DNA from: JBAXZR01 sp041670165
GTDB taxonomy: Bacteria > Bacillota > Clostridia > Christensenellales > UBA1242
Direction: 5' to 3'
Assembly (NCBI GenBank): GCA_041670165.1
Contig: JBAXZR010000003.1
Span: 1-64,000, forward strand
DNA: 64,000 nucleotides
Positions 52,556 to 61,553 of this stretch are shown piece by piece. A program made the position numbers and the translations under genes. Position 1 is the first letter of the stretch. Every line of letters begins with the position of its first letter. The notes beneath the pieces are model-generated. The model was not told where the DNA came from, did not search any database, and saw only the letters and a program-made list of their open reading frames with translations.

Positions 52556-53968
52556 TTAAATTACAAGAGCTTTAAGACTATTTGTAAGCCCAGAAGTTAC
52601 ACCAAGAATTCCACTTGCTATAACAATTGTATCTCCAGACTTTGCATAACCACTTTCAATTGATTTTTGCTTTGAAAATTCAATCATTTCAATTTCAGTT
52701 TGAATAACTTTTCCCTTAATTGGAGTTGTTCCCCAGCTTAGTCCAAGTTTTTGAAATGTGCTTTCATGTGCAGTTATTCCAAGAATTGGAATGGGGCATT
52801 TAAGTTTTGCAATTTGATTAACAGTTTCACCGCTATTTGTGAAAGCAATAATGAGTTTTGCATTTAAAATTTGGGCAGTGTTTACAACAGAATTTGATAT
52901 TGCGTTTGTGAAATTTGGAAACATTGTTTCTCTTGTTGCAAATCTTTTTGAATAAGAAATATTTTCCTCAGTTTCTTTAATGATTTTTTTCATCATATCA
53001 ACAACCATTTCGGGGTGTTTTCCAACTGCAGTTTCACCACTTAACATAACTGAAGTCGCTTCATCGTATATTGCGTTTGCGACATCACTAACTTCAGCTC
53101 TTGTTGGTCTTAGATTTTCTGTCATGCTTTCAAGCATTTCAGTTGCAACAATAACAATTTTACCGTGTTTATTGCATTTTCTAATGATGTTTTTTTGTAT
53201 TGCAGGCAATTTTTCTGCAGGTAATTCAACACCCATATCACCTCTGGCTATCATTACACCATCACTTTCTAAAATTATTGAATCAATATTTTCAACACCA
53301 CTATTGTTTTCAATTTTGGAAATAATAGAAATTTTTTCCCCACCATTTTCTTTTAAAAACTTTCTTAGTTCAAGAACATTTTCATTGTTTGAAATGAAAC
53401 TTGCAGCAATAAATTCAACTTCATTCTTAATTGCTAAGGACAAATCATTTTTATCTTTTTCGCTTAGGTATGGACCGCTAGGCACAACCCCAGGGACATT
53501 AAGACCTTTGTTGTTTGTGAGTTTTCCACCTGACAAAACTTTGCAAATAATATCAGTTTTTGTTATTTGTTCAACCTCTAAAGAGAGCATTCCATTGTTT
53601 GCAAAAATCAAGTTTCCTATGTTGATTTTTTCAATGAGTGGTTTGTAGGCAAGTGAAACTTCTTTTTCGTTTCCATTTATTTCTCTTGTAGTCAAAGAAA
53701 ATGATTGTCCGTTTTCAAGAAACACTCCGTCATTTTCAAATGTTTTAATTCTCATTTCAGGCCCTTTTGTGTCAATAATAATAGGCAAAGAAACACCAAG
53801 TTCTTCACGAATTTTTTTTATTAGGCTAATGTTTTTTTGATGAGATTCGATCGTTCCATGGCTCATGTTCAGCCTTGCTGAATTCATTCCATTTTTGACA
53901 AGCTCAATTAGTTTTTCTTTTGTGTCGCAAGAAGGTCCAATTGTGCAAATAATTCTTGATTTATTCAT
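52556..53968 (-). CDS. pyk: Pyruvate kinase
   Basis: The last enzyme of glycolysis makes pyruvate and ATP from phosphoenolpyruvate and ADP. The 470-residue protein shows TIGPSCDTKEKL near the start, RLNMSHG, the lysine-bearing ISKIEN stretch, MIARGDMGVELP and MLSGETAVGKHP. It lacks the extra C-terminal PEP-utiliser-like domain found in Bacillus enzymes and so is the short form. The ATG at 53968 has AGAGGAAA. It is monocistronic, with a promoter at 53987-54015. Confidence 0.96.
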   Translation of the reverse strand: MNKSRIICTIGPSCDTKEKLIELVKNGMNSARLNMSHGTIESHQKNISLIKKIREELGVSLPIIIDTKGPEMRIKTFENDGVFLENGQSFSLTTREINGNEKEVSLAYKPLIEKINIGNLIFANNGMLSLEVEQITKTDIICKVLSGGKLTNNKGLNVPGVVPSGPYLSEKDKNDLSLAIKNEVEFIAASFISNNENVLELRKFLKENGGEKISIISKIENNSGVENIDSIILESDGVMIARGDMGVELPAEKLPAIQKNIIRKCNKHGKIVIVATEMLESMTENLRPTRAEVSDVANAIYDEATSVMLSGETAVGKHPEMVVDMMKKIIKETEENISYSKRFATRETMFPNFTNAISNSVVNTAQILNAKLIIAFTNSGETVNQIAKLKCPIPILGITAHESTFQKLGLSWGTTPIKGKVIQTEIEMIEFSKQKSIESGYAKSGDTIVIASGILGVTSGLTNSLKALVI

Positions 53969-53986
53969 AAATTTCCTCTTGGTTTT

Positions 53987-54015
53987 AGTTTATTTCAAAA
54001 TGATAAATTAATCAA
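53987..54015 (-). promoter_or_regulatory. Sigma-A promoter of pyk
   Basis: On the minus strand, TTGATT (54010-54015), 17 bases, and TAAACT (53987-53992) drive pyk. It is back to back with the promoter at 54048. Confidence 0.6.
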
Positions 54016-54047
54016 ATGAAATAGAAGAATATTTTGTGTTTGCTTGC

Positions 54048-54076
54048 TTGACTAGAATATTTATTTGTCATACAAT
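54048..54076 (+). promoter_or_regulatory. Sigma-A promoter of the DUF1846 gene
   Basis: TTGACT (54048-54053), 17 bases, and TACAAT (54071-54076) predict a short leader ending in AGGAG. Confidence 0.75.
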
Positions 54077-54095
54077 TAAAAAATAGGAGAGCAAC

Positions 54096-55577
54096 ATGAA
54101 TATTGGTTTTGATAATGACAAATATATAAAAATGCAGTCCGAAAAAATTTTGGAAAGAATTAAAAAATATGACAAATTATATTTGGAATTTGGCGGAAAA
54201 ATTTTTGATGATTTGCATGCTGAAAGAGTACTCCCCGGATATGATGCATCAAACAAAATTAACATTTTAAAAAAGCTTAGTTCTGATATGGAAATTTTTC
54301 TTGTTGTCAGTGCCATTGACATAGAAAAAAACAAAATTCGTGCTGATTTTGGCATAACATATGACATGGAAGTGCTAAGACTCATGGATAATCTTCGTGA
54401 GCAAGGATTGACTGTAAGCACTGTTGTTATAACTTTGTTTGAAGGGCAACAAGCAGCAAAAACTTTTGCAAACAAACTTGAACAAAGAGGAGAAAAAGTA
54501 TATTTCCACAAATTTACAAAAGGTTATCCGTCAGATATAAACTCAATAGTAAGTGATGAAGGCTATGGAGCAAATCCATTTATTCCTTCAACGAAAAAAC
54601 TTATTGTTGTTGCTGCACCTGGACCAGCAAGTGGAAAACTTGCAACATGTCTTTCTCAAATATATCATGAACATAAAGTAGGAGTGAAAGCAGGCTATTC
54701 AAAATTTGAAACATTTCCTGTTTGGAATTTGTCTCTTGAACACCCAGTTAACTATGCTTATGAAGCTGCAACGGCAGAGTTGAAAGATGAAAATGTTTTA
54801 GATCCATTTCATTTTGCAAAATATGGAAAAGTTGCAATAAACTACAACAGAGATGTTGAACTTTTTCCAGTTGTAAAAAAAATATTAAGCAAAATTCTTA
54901 AATCTGAAGAAGAATACAGTTCCCCAACGGACATGGGCGTGAACATGGTTGGATATGCGATATCAAACGATGAGCTTTGCAAAGAAGCAGCAAGACAAGA
55001 AATTGTTAGAAGATATTATAGAATCAAAGTAAATTTCAAAAAGGGTTTGGTTGCAAGAGATACTGTTGATAGAATTGAATTTATAATGGAGAAAGCTGAA
55101 CTATCAACAAACATAAGAGCAGTTGTTGCAAAGGCAAATGATTTAGCTAGAGAAACGGGAAACCCTTGTGTTGCTCTTGAGCTCCCTAATGGAAAAATTA
55201 TCACAGGAAGAACAAAAGAACTTCTTGGTTCTTGTGCTGCTTGTGCACTTAATGCGGCAAAAGAGATTGCAGGCATAAGTGATGACACACTGCTAATTTC
55301 ACCAGAAATTCTTTATCCAATACTAAGTCTTAAAAAAGAAACTTTTGGAATAAAGATGGGAGTACTAAGTTTAAAAGATATAATGTTTGCTCTTTCAATT
55401 TGTGCAAGAACTGACAAAAACGCATCAAAAGCTCTTGAAGCTATTAAAGAATTAAAAAACTGTGAGGCTCATTCATCTAACATACTTAATCCATCTGATG
55501 AAGATACCATGAGAAAACTTAAAATTAATATGACAAGTGAACCAGTTTTCTTGTCAAAAAATCTATTTGAAATTTAA
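54096..55577 (+). CDS. DUF1846 (UPF0371) protein
   Basis: The 493-residue protein matches DUF1846 from end to end. It starts IGFDNDKYIKMQSEKILERI, then LYLEFGGKIFDDLHAERVLPGY, NKIRADFGITYDMEVLRL, VSDEGYGANPFI and VVAAPGPASGKLATCLSQIYHEH. The last contains a P-loop-like GPASGK. The family is common in Clostridia, streptococci and bifidobacteria, and its structure suggests a nucleotide-binding enzyme, but the reaction is not known to me. The start has AGGAG. It is monocistronic, and the 200 bases that follow hold only the mscL terminator. Confidence 0.88.
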   Translation: MNIGFDNDKYIKMQSEKILERIKKYDKLYLEFGGKIFDDLHAERVLPGYDASNKINILKKLSSDMEIFLVVSAIDIEKNKIRADFGITYDMEVLRLMDNLREQGLTVSTVVITLFEGQQAAKTFANKLEQRGEKVYFHKFTKGYPSDINSIVSDEGYGANPFIPSTKKLIVVAAPGPASGKLATCLSQIYHEHKVGVKAGYSKFETFPVWNLSLEHPVNYAYEAATAELKDENVLDPFHFAKYGKVAINYNRDVELFPVVKKILSKILKSEEEYSSPTDMGVNMVGYAISNDELCKEAARQEIVRRYYRIKVNFKKGLVARDTVDRIEFIMEKAELSTNIRAVVAKANDLARETGNPCVALELPNGKIITGRTKELLGSCAACALNAAKEIAGISDDTLLISPEILYPILSLKKETFGIKMGVLSLKDIMFALSICARTDKNASKALEAIKELKNCEAHSSNILNPSDEDTMRKLKINMTSEPVFLSKNLFEI

Positions 55578-55763
55578 TTAATATTTTTCTAAATCTTAAT
55601 TGAAAAAACATTTATTTGATAATAGTTTTTAAATTATTGTTATTTCAATGAAAAATCAATTTTTAGTATTAAACTAATTTAAAAACAAAAATAAATACAA
55701 TTATTTATTTAAAAAGATTAATAAAAAGTGTCAATTTTGATTACAATTAAAATCATACTTCAT

Positions 55764-55795
55764 AAAAAAAACAGATATTAAACATCTGTTTTTTT
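55764..55795 (-). terminator. Terminator overlapping the end of mscL
   Basis: AAAAAAACAGAT and ATCTGTTTTTTT pair, and the mscL stop codon at 55778-55780 is in the loop. Codons for the last residues therefore form the stem. It is the same arrangement as at 5137-5166. Confidence 0.85.
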
Positions 55796-56320
55796 AATTT
55801 TTGTTTTTTTGATTTTCAAGGTTTTTTCATTTTCTTTTAATAAATCACGAATTTCTGTGAGAAGTGCTTCAGTTTTTGAACTTAATTGTTCTTTGTTTTC
55901 GGAATGTTCATTTTTAATTTCACTAACATCTTTTGAAATCTTGTCAATTTTTTTTCTAAAAATTAAACTTTTTATTCCACCATATTTGTTTAATAAATCA
56001 ATTTTTTCTTGACTTTTTTTAATAAATTTGAAGAACAAAAAGATAAAAAACGCGATGATGAAAAATTGAAAAACATTTTGGAGAAATATTCCATAATTGA
56101 ATGTTATTGCTGGACTTGTTTCTGTTTCAGCTTTCAAAACAATTTTAAGAGTTGAAAATTGGTCTTTTCCAAACAAATAGCTCAGTAAGGGCATTATTAA
56201 ATCATCAACAAGGCTTGTGGCGATTTTACCAAATGCTGTTCCAACTGTTACGGCAATTGCAAGACTAAATATATTACTCTCTTTAATAAATTTTTTAAAA
56301 TCAACAGTGAATTTTGACAT
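55778..56320 (-). CDS. mscL: Large-conductance mechanosensitive channel MscL
   Basis: MscL opens under membrane tension and releases solutes on osmotic downshock. The 180-residue protein has the pore helix FSLAIAVTVGTAFGKIATSLVDDLIMPLLSYLFG, an extracellular loop, a second membrane helix (about 85-105) and a long cytoplasmic coiled tail. The tail, rich in Lys/Glu with SEIKNEHSENKEQLSSKTEALLTEI, is about 50 residues longer than in most MscL. The ATG overlaps the stop of the upstream alpha-oxoamine synthase gene by one base (TAATG), so they are co-expressed. Confidence 0.92.
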   Translation of the reverse strand: MSKFTVDFKKFIKESNIFSLAIAVTVGTAFGKIATSLVDDLIMPLLSYLFGKDQFSTLKIVLKAETETSPAITFNYGIFLQNVFQFFIIAFFIFLFFKFIKKSQEKIDLLNKYGGIKSLIFRKKIDKISKDVSEIKNEHSENKEQLSSKTEALLTEIRDLLKENEKTLKIKKTKIKKTDV

Positions 56321-57513
56321 TAGTCCTCTTTGTTTATAGGTGGAAGCATTTCAAATACTTCTTTTATAACCTTTACCGCTTTGTCAATTTGTTCTCTTGT
56401 GTGAGTTGCTGTGTAAGAAGTTCTAAGTAGTGAACTTCCAATAGGTACGGCAGGGGAAACAACTGGATTAACATATACTCCCTTTTCAAGAAGAAGTTTG
56501 CAAGCTATAAATGTTCTTTCGTTTGTGCCAGTGTAGATTGGAATGATTGGGGCAATTCCTTCTCCGTGTTTTATTCCTGCTTCAGTCAACTTTTGACGCA
56601 TATATGCAGCAATATCTAATAGGTTTTTAACTCTTTCTGGTTCTCTTTTAAGAATTTCCAAGCTTTTTCTTGCACTTGCAACACTTGCTGGTGTCATACT
56701 TGCAGAAAAGATGAAAGGGCGTGATGTGTGTTTAACAAACTCAACAACTTCTTTTGATGCTGCCATGTAGCCACCAAGACTTGCAAGAGATTTTGAAAAT
56801 GTTCCCATGATGATATCTGTTTCTTTTTCAAGACCAAAATATTCAGCAGTTCCTCTTCCATGCTTTCCAAGGACACCAAGGGCATGAGAATCATCAACCA
56901 TTACACGAGCTCCATACTTTTTGGCAAGCTCAACAATTTTTGGAAGATTGCAAGCATCTCCACCCATTGAGAAAACACCATCAGTTACAATCAAAATGCC
57001 TTTCTCTGGTTCAACATTTTTAAGTAGTTCTTCAAGTTCTTCCATATTACTATGCTCATATCTTAACATTTTAGCAAAACTAAGTCTGCATGCATCATAA
57101 ATGCTTGCATGGTTTTCTTTATCGCAAATGATAATATCATTTCTTCCTGCAATGGCAGAAATTATTCCAAGGTTGGTTTGAAATCCTGTACTAATTGTGA
57201 GAACTGCTTCTTTGTGAAGAAATTCAGCTAATTCATTTTCTAATTGAAGGTGAGAAACAAGAGTTCCATTCAAAAATCTTGAACCACTGCAACCAGTTCC
57301 ATATTGTTTAACAGCTTCAATTGTTGCTTCAATAACTTCTGGGTGAGAAGTGAGTCCAAGATAGTTATTTGAACCAATCATAATTGTTTCTTTACCTTTC
57401 ATAACTACTTGTGTGTCTTGTTTTGATTCAAGTGCAGTAAAATATGGATAAAATCCACTATTTATAAGGTCTTTTGCAAGTGTGAATTCAGAACATTTTT
57501 TAAATAAATCCAT
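56320..57513 (-). CDS. Alpha-oxoamine synthase, serine palmitoyltransferase-like
   Basis: The 397-residue PLP enzyme condenses an amino acid with an acyl-CoA. PLP lysine K241 is in GTFSKSLASLGG, H135 in ENHASIYDACRLSF stacks on the ring, and VDDSHALGVLGKHGRGT is the metal/PLP phosphate region. GTGCSGSRFLNGT (residues 72-84) is the pattern of serine palmitoyltransferase and close relatives. E. coli Kbl has FGMASVRFICGT and BioF has a GSGGSG-type stretch, so glycine C-acetyltransferase and AONS are less likely. No biotin genes or threonine dehydrogenase lie nearby. The frame extends to 57573, but the ATG at 57513 has AAAGGAAG. It is first in an operon with mscL. Substrates need testing. Confidence 0.75.
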   Translation of the reverse strand: MDLFKKCSEFTLAKDLINSGFYPYFTALESKQDTQVVMKGKETIMIGSNNYLGLTSHPEVIEATIEAVKQYGTGCSGSRFLNGTLVSHLQLENELAEFLHKEAVLTISTGFQTNLGIISAIAGRNDIIICDKENHASIYDACRLSFAKMLRYEHSNMEELEELLKNVEPEKGILIVTDGVFSMGGDACNLPKIVELAKKYGARVMVDDSHALGVLGKHGRGTAEYFGLEKETDIIMGTFSKSLASLGGYMAASKEVVEFVKHTSRPFIFSASMTPASVASARKSLEILKREPERVKNLLDIAAYMRQKLTEAGIKHGEGIAPIIPIYTGTNERTFIACKLLLEKGVYVNPVVSPAVPIGSSLLRTSYTATHTREQIDKAVKVIKEVFEMLPPINKED

Positions 57514-57540
57514 TTTTTTATACTTCCTTTTACGGAATAA

Positions 57541-57569
57541 ATTGTATAACAATAAAAAATAAAAAGCAA
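57541..57569 (-). promoter_or_regulatory. Sigma-A promoter of the oxoamine synthase-mscL operon
   Basis: On the minus strand, TTGCTT (57564-57569), 17 bases, and TACAAT (57541-57546) place the transcript start near 57534, inside the longer reading frame. This supports the internal ATG at 57513. Confidence 0.75.
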
Positions 57570-57658
57570 ACAAAATGATAAATTGTAAAAAAAATAATTA
57601 TAAAAAAATTTTGTTTTCATTAAATTATAATTCAAATAAATTTCCTATTTTTTATTCA

Positions 57659-57688
57659 TTGACAATAAATTATTTCTTATGATACAAT
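57659..57688 (+). promoter_or_regulatory. Sigma-A promoter of the deoxyribosyltransferase-like gene
   Basis: TTGACA (57659-57664), 18 bases, and TACAAT (57683-57688) give a leader of about 27 bases with AAAGGAG. Confidence 0.75.
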
Positions 57689-57721
57689 TTAAAAATTGAT
57701 GACTTTACAAAGGAGAATTTA

Positions 57722-58399
57722 ATGGAAAAGTTTGATGAAATATTAAACGAAGTCTTGGAAACAAACAAGGTTGTTGAAATTAATCTTGATACTTTAAGTA
57801 AAGAAAGCATGTTCAAATTGGGTATCATATTTGCTAGAGGCCAGCAAATTAAAATAGTAAATATAGATGAAGTTAATCAAAGGATTGAAGAAGAAAAGCA
57901 AAAATCTTACGCAAAATCTTTTAACATGATGGCAAAATATTGGCAAGACAACAAACTTTCAGCAAAACTTAGCACTCATGCATCTGACAAAAAAATTTTT
58001 ACAATTTGCCCTGTAAGAAATGCTACTAAAGAACAAATTGAAGCTATTAATAAAAGAATTTGTTGTCTTAAGAAAAAAGGTTACTTTGTTCACTATCCAG
58101 AAACGGATACAAATCAAAACCCTTATGTTAATGGTGTAAACACTGGCGGATATAATATTTGTCTACAAAATGCTCAGGCAATTTCGAACGCAAAAAACAT
58201 TTTTATTTTTTATGACAAAACAAGTTATGGCACAGTGTTTGATTTAGGTGTAGCTTATTATCTTCAAAAGGTATATTCAGATTTGAAATTTAAACTCTTA
58301 AATGAAAATGAATTTGTTTGTGATCCAAATGATTTTTCTTCAAAAGTGGTTAACAATTTAATTGGTCATAAAAAATCTGAAAAATCACAAGCTCTTTAA
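57722..58399 (+). CDS. Nucleoside 2-deoxyribosyltransferase-fold protein
   Basis: The 225-residue protein has two parts. Residues 1 to about 75 form a small alpha/beta domain of unknown type. Residues about 88-215 look like the flavodoxin-like NDT fold: FTICPVRNATKEQIEAINKRI, a strand KKGYFVHYPETDTNQ, ISNAKNIFIFYDKT and SYGTVFDLGVAYYL. In deoxyribosyltransferases the last motif has a Glu nucleophile (FEIG or FELG); here it is Asp174 (FDLG). It could be a nucleoside or nucleotide glycosidase, a sensor, or an inactive relative. It is monocistronic with a strong promoter and terminator. Confidence 0.55.
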   Translation: MEKFDEILNEVLETNKVVEINLDTLSKESMFKLGIIFARGQQIKIVNIDEVNQRIEEEKQKSYAKSFNMMAKYWQDNKLSAKLSTHASDKKIFTICPVRNATKEQIEAINKRICCLKKKGYFVHYPETDTNQNPYVNGVNTGGYNICLQNAQAISNAKNIFIFYDKTSYGTVFDLGVAYYLQKVYSDLKFKLLNENEFVCDPNDFSSKVVNNLIGHKKSEKSQAL

Positions 58400-58403
58400 A
58401 AAC

Positions 58404-58437
58404 AAAAAAAGATGTGCAAAAATACGCATCTTTTTTT
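58404..58437 (+). terminator. Terminator of the deoxyribosyltransferase-like gene
   Basis: AAAAAAAGATG and CATCTTTTTTT form an 11-base stem with T's on both strands, so it can also serve the convergent gene at 58478. Confidence 0.85.
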
Positions 58438-58477
58438 ATTTTTGATTAAAACTTCCTAAAAAAATTATTTTGCTCAT

Positions 58478-58918
58478 TTAAAATTCTTTTTCTTCAAAGT
58501 TCAGTTTCATCCAGTTTGGTGCTTTTCTGAAATTAAATTCTTTACTTACCAAAACTTTTTTTACACCATTCATATCATGGATTTCTTTTAAGCATATTTT
58601 ATGAAGTATGTTTAACTCTTTACAAAAATATACAATTTTTTGAAATGCTTCATCATATGATTTTTCTACAAAATAATAACCTAATCCACCTTTTTCATTG
58701 ATATATTTATAGTCAGGACAAAAAGTCATAATTTTATTTTTAAGATTCAAAATTTCCTCATTAGTTATGTAAATTTCTTCAAAATATTTTTTTTTGCCAA
58801 ATTTTTCAATAAATTTTCTTAAATCATCACTTATAAATAATATTTTGTCATCTTTAATAAAAATATCATTTCCATTATTCAAAAAAATTAGTGGAACAAA
58901 ATTTTCTATACAATTCAT
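58478..58918 (-). CDS. Hypothetical protein
   Basis: The 146-residue protein is of no family I recognise. It looks globular alpha/beta with short strands, LIFLNNGNDIFIKDDKILFI, then helices, and a C-terminal EFNFRKAPNWMKLNF. There is no signal, membrane segment, zinc motif or P-loop. TGAGGT lies eight bases before the ATG at 58918. The gene is convergent with the deoxyribosyltransferase-like gene and divergent from asnB. Codon use looks like that of the neighbours. Confidence 0.6.
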   Translation of the reverse strand: MNCIENFVPLIFLNNGNDIFIKDDKILFISDDLRKFIEKFGKKKYFEEIYITNEEILNLKNKIMTFCPDYKYINEKGGLGYYFVEKSYDEAFQKIVYFCKELNILHKICLKEIHDMNGVKKVLVSKEFNFRKAPNWMKLNFEEKEF

Positions 58919-59052
58919 GCTTTTACCTCAAATTCTTATTATTTTAGTATTGATTATGAAATATTACAACGAAAGTATTTTTTATATTTATAAAGAATGT
59001 AAAAACATTAAGAAGAAAATGCACATATAATGAGATATTGGAGTCAAAAAAA

Positions 59053-60849
59053 ATGTGTGGATTGATGGGAATTGTGTCAAAAGTAGTCAATAAGGAATTA
59101 GCTCTGAATGCGTTGCAAAAATTAAGTCATAGAGGTCCTGATGAAGAAGGTGTTTTTGAAGATGAAAATGTGTTTTTGGGACATAAAAGGTTGGTTGTCG
59201 TAGATAAGAAAAATGGAAAACAGCCATTTGTTTTTAAAGAATATATTTTAATATACAATGGTGAGCTTTATAACACAGATGAGCTAAGGCAAGACTTAGT
59301 GCAAAAAGGTTATTCATTTATTGGTTATTCAGACACTGAAGTTTTGGTTAAAATGTTTGCTGAATATAAAGAGAAATGCGTGGAAAAGCTTAACGGAATT
59401 TTTGCTTTTTCTGTGTGGAATACAAAAACGAAAGAATTTTTTGCCTGCAGAGATAGAGTTGGTGTTAAACCTTTGTTTTATTGTAAAAACAAAGACGAAT
59501 TTATGGTTGCATCAGAAATTAAATCAATTATTTCATATTTCAATATAAACACAATTTCTCTTTGTGGATTGCAAGAAATTTTGGGTTTAGGACCTTCTCG
59601 CTCTGCTGGTAGTGGAATATATTCGAATGTTTTTGAGTTAAGGGCAGGACATTATTTGTTTTTTAGAAATAATGAGATTGAAATTAAAAGATATTGGAAT
59701 GTGGTTTCAAAGGGCTTTTCTGACAGCTTTGACGCGTCAACAAAAGAAGTTAGATTTTTGCTTGAAGATAGCATAAAAAGACAATTAATTTCTGATGTTC
59801 CACTTTGTACGCTTCTGTCTGGTGGACTAGATTCAACAATAATCACTTTAATAGCTCAAAAATATAAGCCAAATGTTGAAAGTTACAGCATCGATTATGT
59901 TGACAATGAAAAGTTTTTTGCAAAAAATGACTTTCAAGTTGCAAGAGATAATGATTTTGTGAAATTGGTTTCAGAAAGGTACAATATTAAACATCACAAT
60001 GAAGTGATTGAAAATGATGAACTCATTGATTGTTTAACAAATGCTCTTGAACTTAAAGATTACCCCGGAATGGTTGATGTTGATTCATCATTATTTTGGT
60101 TTAGCAAACAAATTAAAAACAAATTTACTGTTGCTCTTTCTGGTGAATGTGCTGATGAAATTTTTGGCGGGTATCCGTGGTTTTATAGAGAAGATTTCAA
60201 CAACACTTTTCCTTGGATTCGTAATTTAGATGAAAGGGAAAGTTTGGTTAATGATAAATATAAAATGAAACTAAATTTGAAGGATTATGTTCAGGAAAAG
60301 TTTGATGAAACAATTTGTGAAGTTCCATTAAGCGGAGATGAAACAATTGAAGAAAAAAAACATAAACAGCTTGTTTATTTAAACATGATATGGTTTATGC
60401 ATACTTTACTTGAAAGAAAAGACAGAATGACAATGGGCTCAAGTCTGGAAGTAAGAGTGCCGTTTGCTGATCACAGGTTAATTGAGTATTTATATAATGT
60501 TCCTTGGTCATATAAATTTTATGGTAATTTTGAAAAAGGGCTTCTAAGAACTGCTTTTAAAGATGTTGTTCCAGAAGAAATTTTGCTTAGAAAAAAGAAC
60601 CCATATCCAAAAACTCATAATCCAAAATATTTAAAAAGCATTTCAACTTTGCTAGAAAAGAGCTTGTTAAGTAAAGATTCAATTTTGCACGAATTATTTG
60701 ATAAAAAGACATTATTATCCATTTTACAAGGTGAGAATGAAAATCTAAAACCTTGGTTTGGACAATTAATGACTAGACCTCAGCTTATAGCATTTTTGTA
60801 TCAGTTTGACTTGTGGTTTAAAAAGTACAATCTAAATATTGTTGTTTAA
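59053..60849 (+). CDS. asnB: Asparagine synthase (glutamine-hydrolysing)
   Basis: AsnB makes asparagine from aspartate, glutamine and ATP. The 598-residue protein has an N-terminal Ntn glutaminase with Cys2 exposed after Met removal (MCGLMGIV), LSHRGPDEEG, and YNGELYN. The synthetase domain follows, with PP-loop LSGGLDST, SGECADEIFGGYP and LEVRVPFADHRL. A TTG-started frame begins at 59038, but it would bury the nucleophile. The ATG at 59053 leaves Cys in position 2 and has TTGGAG upstream, which decides the start. It has a weak TATAAT at 59026-59031 and no clear -35. Confidence 0.95.
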   Translation: MCGLMGIVSKVVNKELALNALQKLSHRGPDEEGVFEDENVFLGHKRLVVVDKKNGKQPFVFKEYILIYNGELYNTDELRQDLVQKGYSFIGYSDTEVLVKMFAEYKEKCVEKLNGIFAFSVWNTKTKEFFACRDRVGVKPLFYCKNKDEFMVASEIKSIISYFNINTISLCGLQEILGLGPSRSAGSGIYSNVFELRAGHYLFFRNNEIEIKRYWNVVSKGFSDSFDASTKEVRFLLEDSIKRQLISDVPLCTLLSGGLDSTIITLIAQKYKPNVESYSIDYVDNEKFFAKNDFQVARDNDFVKLVSERYNIKHHNEVIENDELIDCLTNALELKDYPGMVDVDSSLFWFSKQIKNKFTVALSGECADEIFGGYPWFYREDFNNTFPWIRNLDERESLVNDKYKMKLNLKDYVQEKFDETICEVPLSGDETIEEKKHKQLVYLNMIWFMHTLLERKDRMTMGSSLEVRVPFADHRLIEYLYNVPWSYKFYGNFEKGLLRTAFKDVVPEEILLRKKNPYPKTHNPKYLKSISTLLEKSLLSKDSILHELFDKKTLLSILQGENENLKPWFGQLMTRPQLIAFLYQFDLWFKKYNLNIVV

Positions 60850-61038
60850 AAGAAGACATTGCAAAATAATTAAAATAATGATATAAAAAATATTCAATTA
60901 ATTCTAAAGATAAAAAAATTGATTACAAAATAAGTAACTAGAACATTGGTTTAAACAAAAAAACTTGAGATAAATTAATTTCTACAAACAAAACAGTTTA
61001 TAAAGTTTATTTTATCAATTTTAAAAAAATAATAATCC

Positions 61039-61428
61039 TTATTTAAGACTTTTTGGACCAAAAAAATTAGGAAGCAATTCATCAAGAGTAAAAATTTTAA
61101 TTTCATTTTTTGCATTTTCAGTAACAACTTTCATATCTGGTGAAAATTCAACAAGCGCTTGTCTACAAACTCCACATGGGTATATGAAATCATCTCCATC
61201 GCTTACAATTGCAATGGCTTTGAAAGAGCATTCGCCTTCGCTAACTGCTTTCACAAGAGCTGTTCTTTCGGCACAAATTGATGAGCCGGCTGCGTTTTCA
61301 ACATTGCAACCAGTATAAACTTTTCCGCTTTCTGTTAAAAGAGCTGCACCAACTCTAAAATGGAAATATGGTGTATATGCAAATTCTTTTGCTTTTTGAG
61401 CTTGTTCCAATAAATATTTTTCTGTCAT
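61039..61428 (-). CDS. cdd: Cytidine deaminase
   Basis: Cdd deaminates cytidine and deoxycytidine to uridine and deoxyuridine in salvage. The 129-residue homotetrameric type shows the first zinc ligand and catalytic Glu in NAAGSSICAERTA and the other two zinc cysteines in PCGVCRQALVEF. GCNVENAA and the PYFHFRVGAALLT substrate stretch are normal. AGAGGG precedes the ATG at 61428. It is monocistronic. With pdp it would feed pyrimidine ribosides and deoxyribosides into base and sugar phosphate. Confidence 0.96.
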   Translation of the reverse strand: MTEKYLLEQAQKAKEFAYTPYFHFRVGAALLTESGKVYTGCNVENAAGSSICAERTALVKAVSEGECSFKAIAIVSDGDDFIYPCGVCRQALVEFSPDMKVVTENAKNEIKIFTLDELLPNFFGPKSLK

Positions 61429-61451
61429 ATTTTTCCCTCTAACTAATTGTG

Positions 61452-61480
61452 AGTATACAATTTTTTAAAAATAGAAGCAA
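61452..61480 (-). promoter_or_regulatory. Sigma-A promoter of cdd
   Basis: On the minus strand, TTGCTT (61475-61480), 17 bases, and TATACT (61452-61457) precede cdd by a short leader. Confidence 0.75.
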
Positions 61481-61516
61481 ACATTTTATAATAATTAAAA
61501 TTTTATTAGAAAATTA

Positions 61517-61545
61517 TTGACAAATAAAATCTACTGTGATAGCAT
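61517..61545 (+). promoter_or_regulatory. Promoter of tRNA-Leu(AAG)
   Basis: TTGACA (61517-61522), 17 bases, and an extended TGTGATAGCAT (hexamer 61540-61545) give a start only a few bases before the tRNA. Confidence 0.75.
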
Positions 61546-61553
61546 ACAGGCAT

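Noticed and set aside
56320..57513. Glycine C-acetyltransferase (kbl) as the default name
   Set aside because: Kbl-type enzymes have a different sequence at residues 72-84 and usually pair with threonine dehydrogenase, which is absent. The name is kept only as an alternative.
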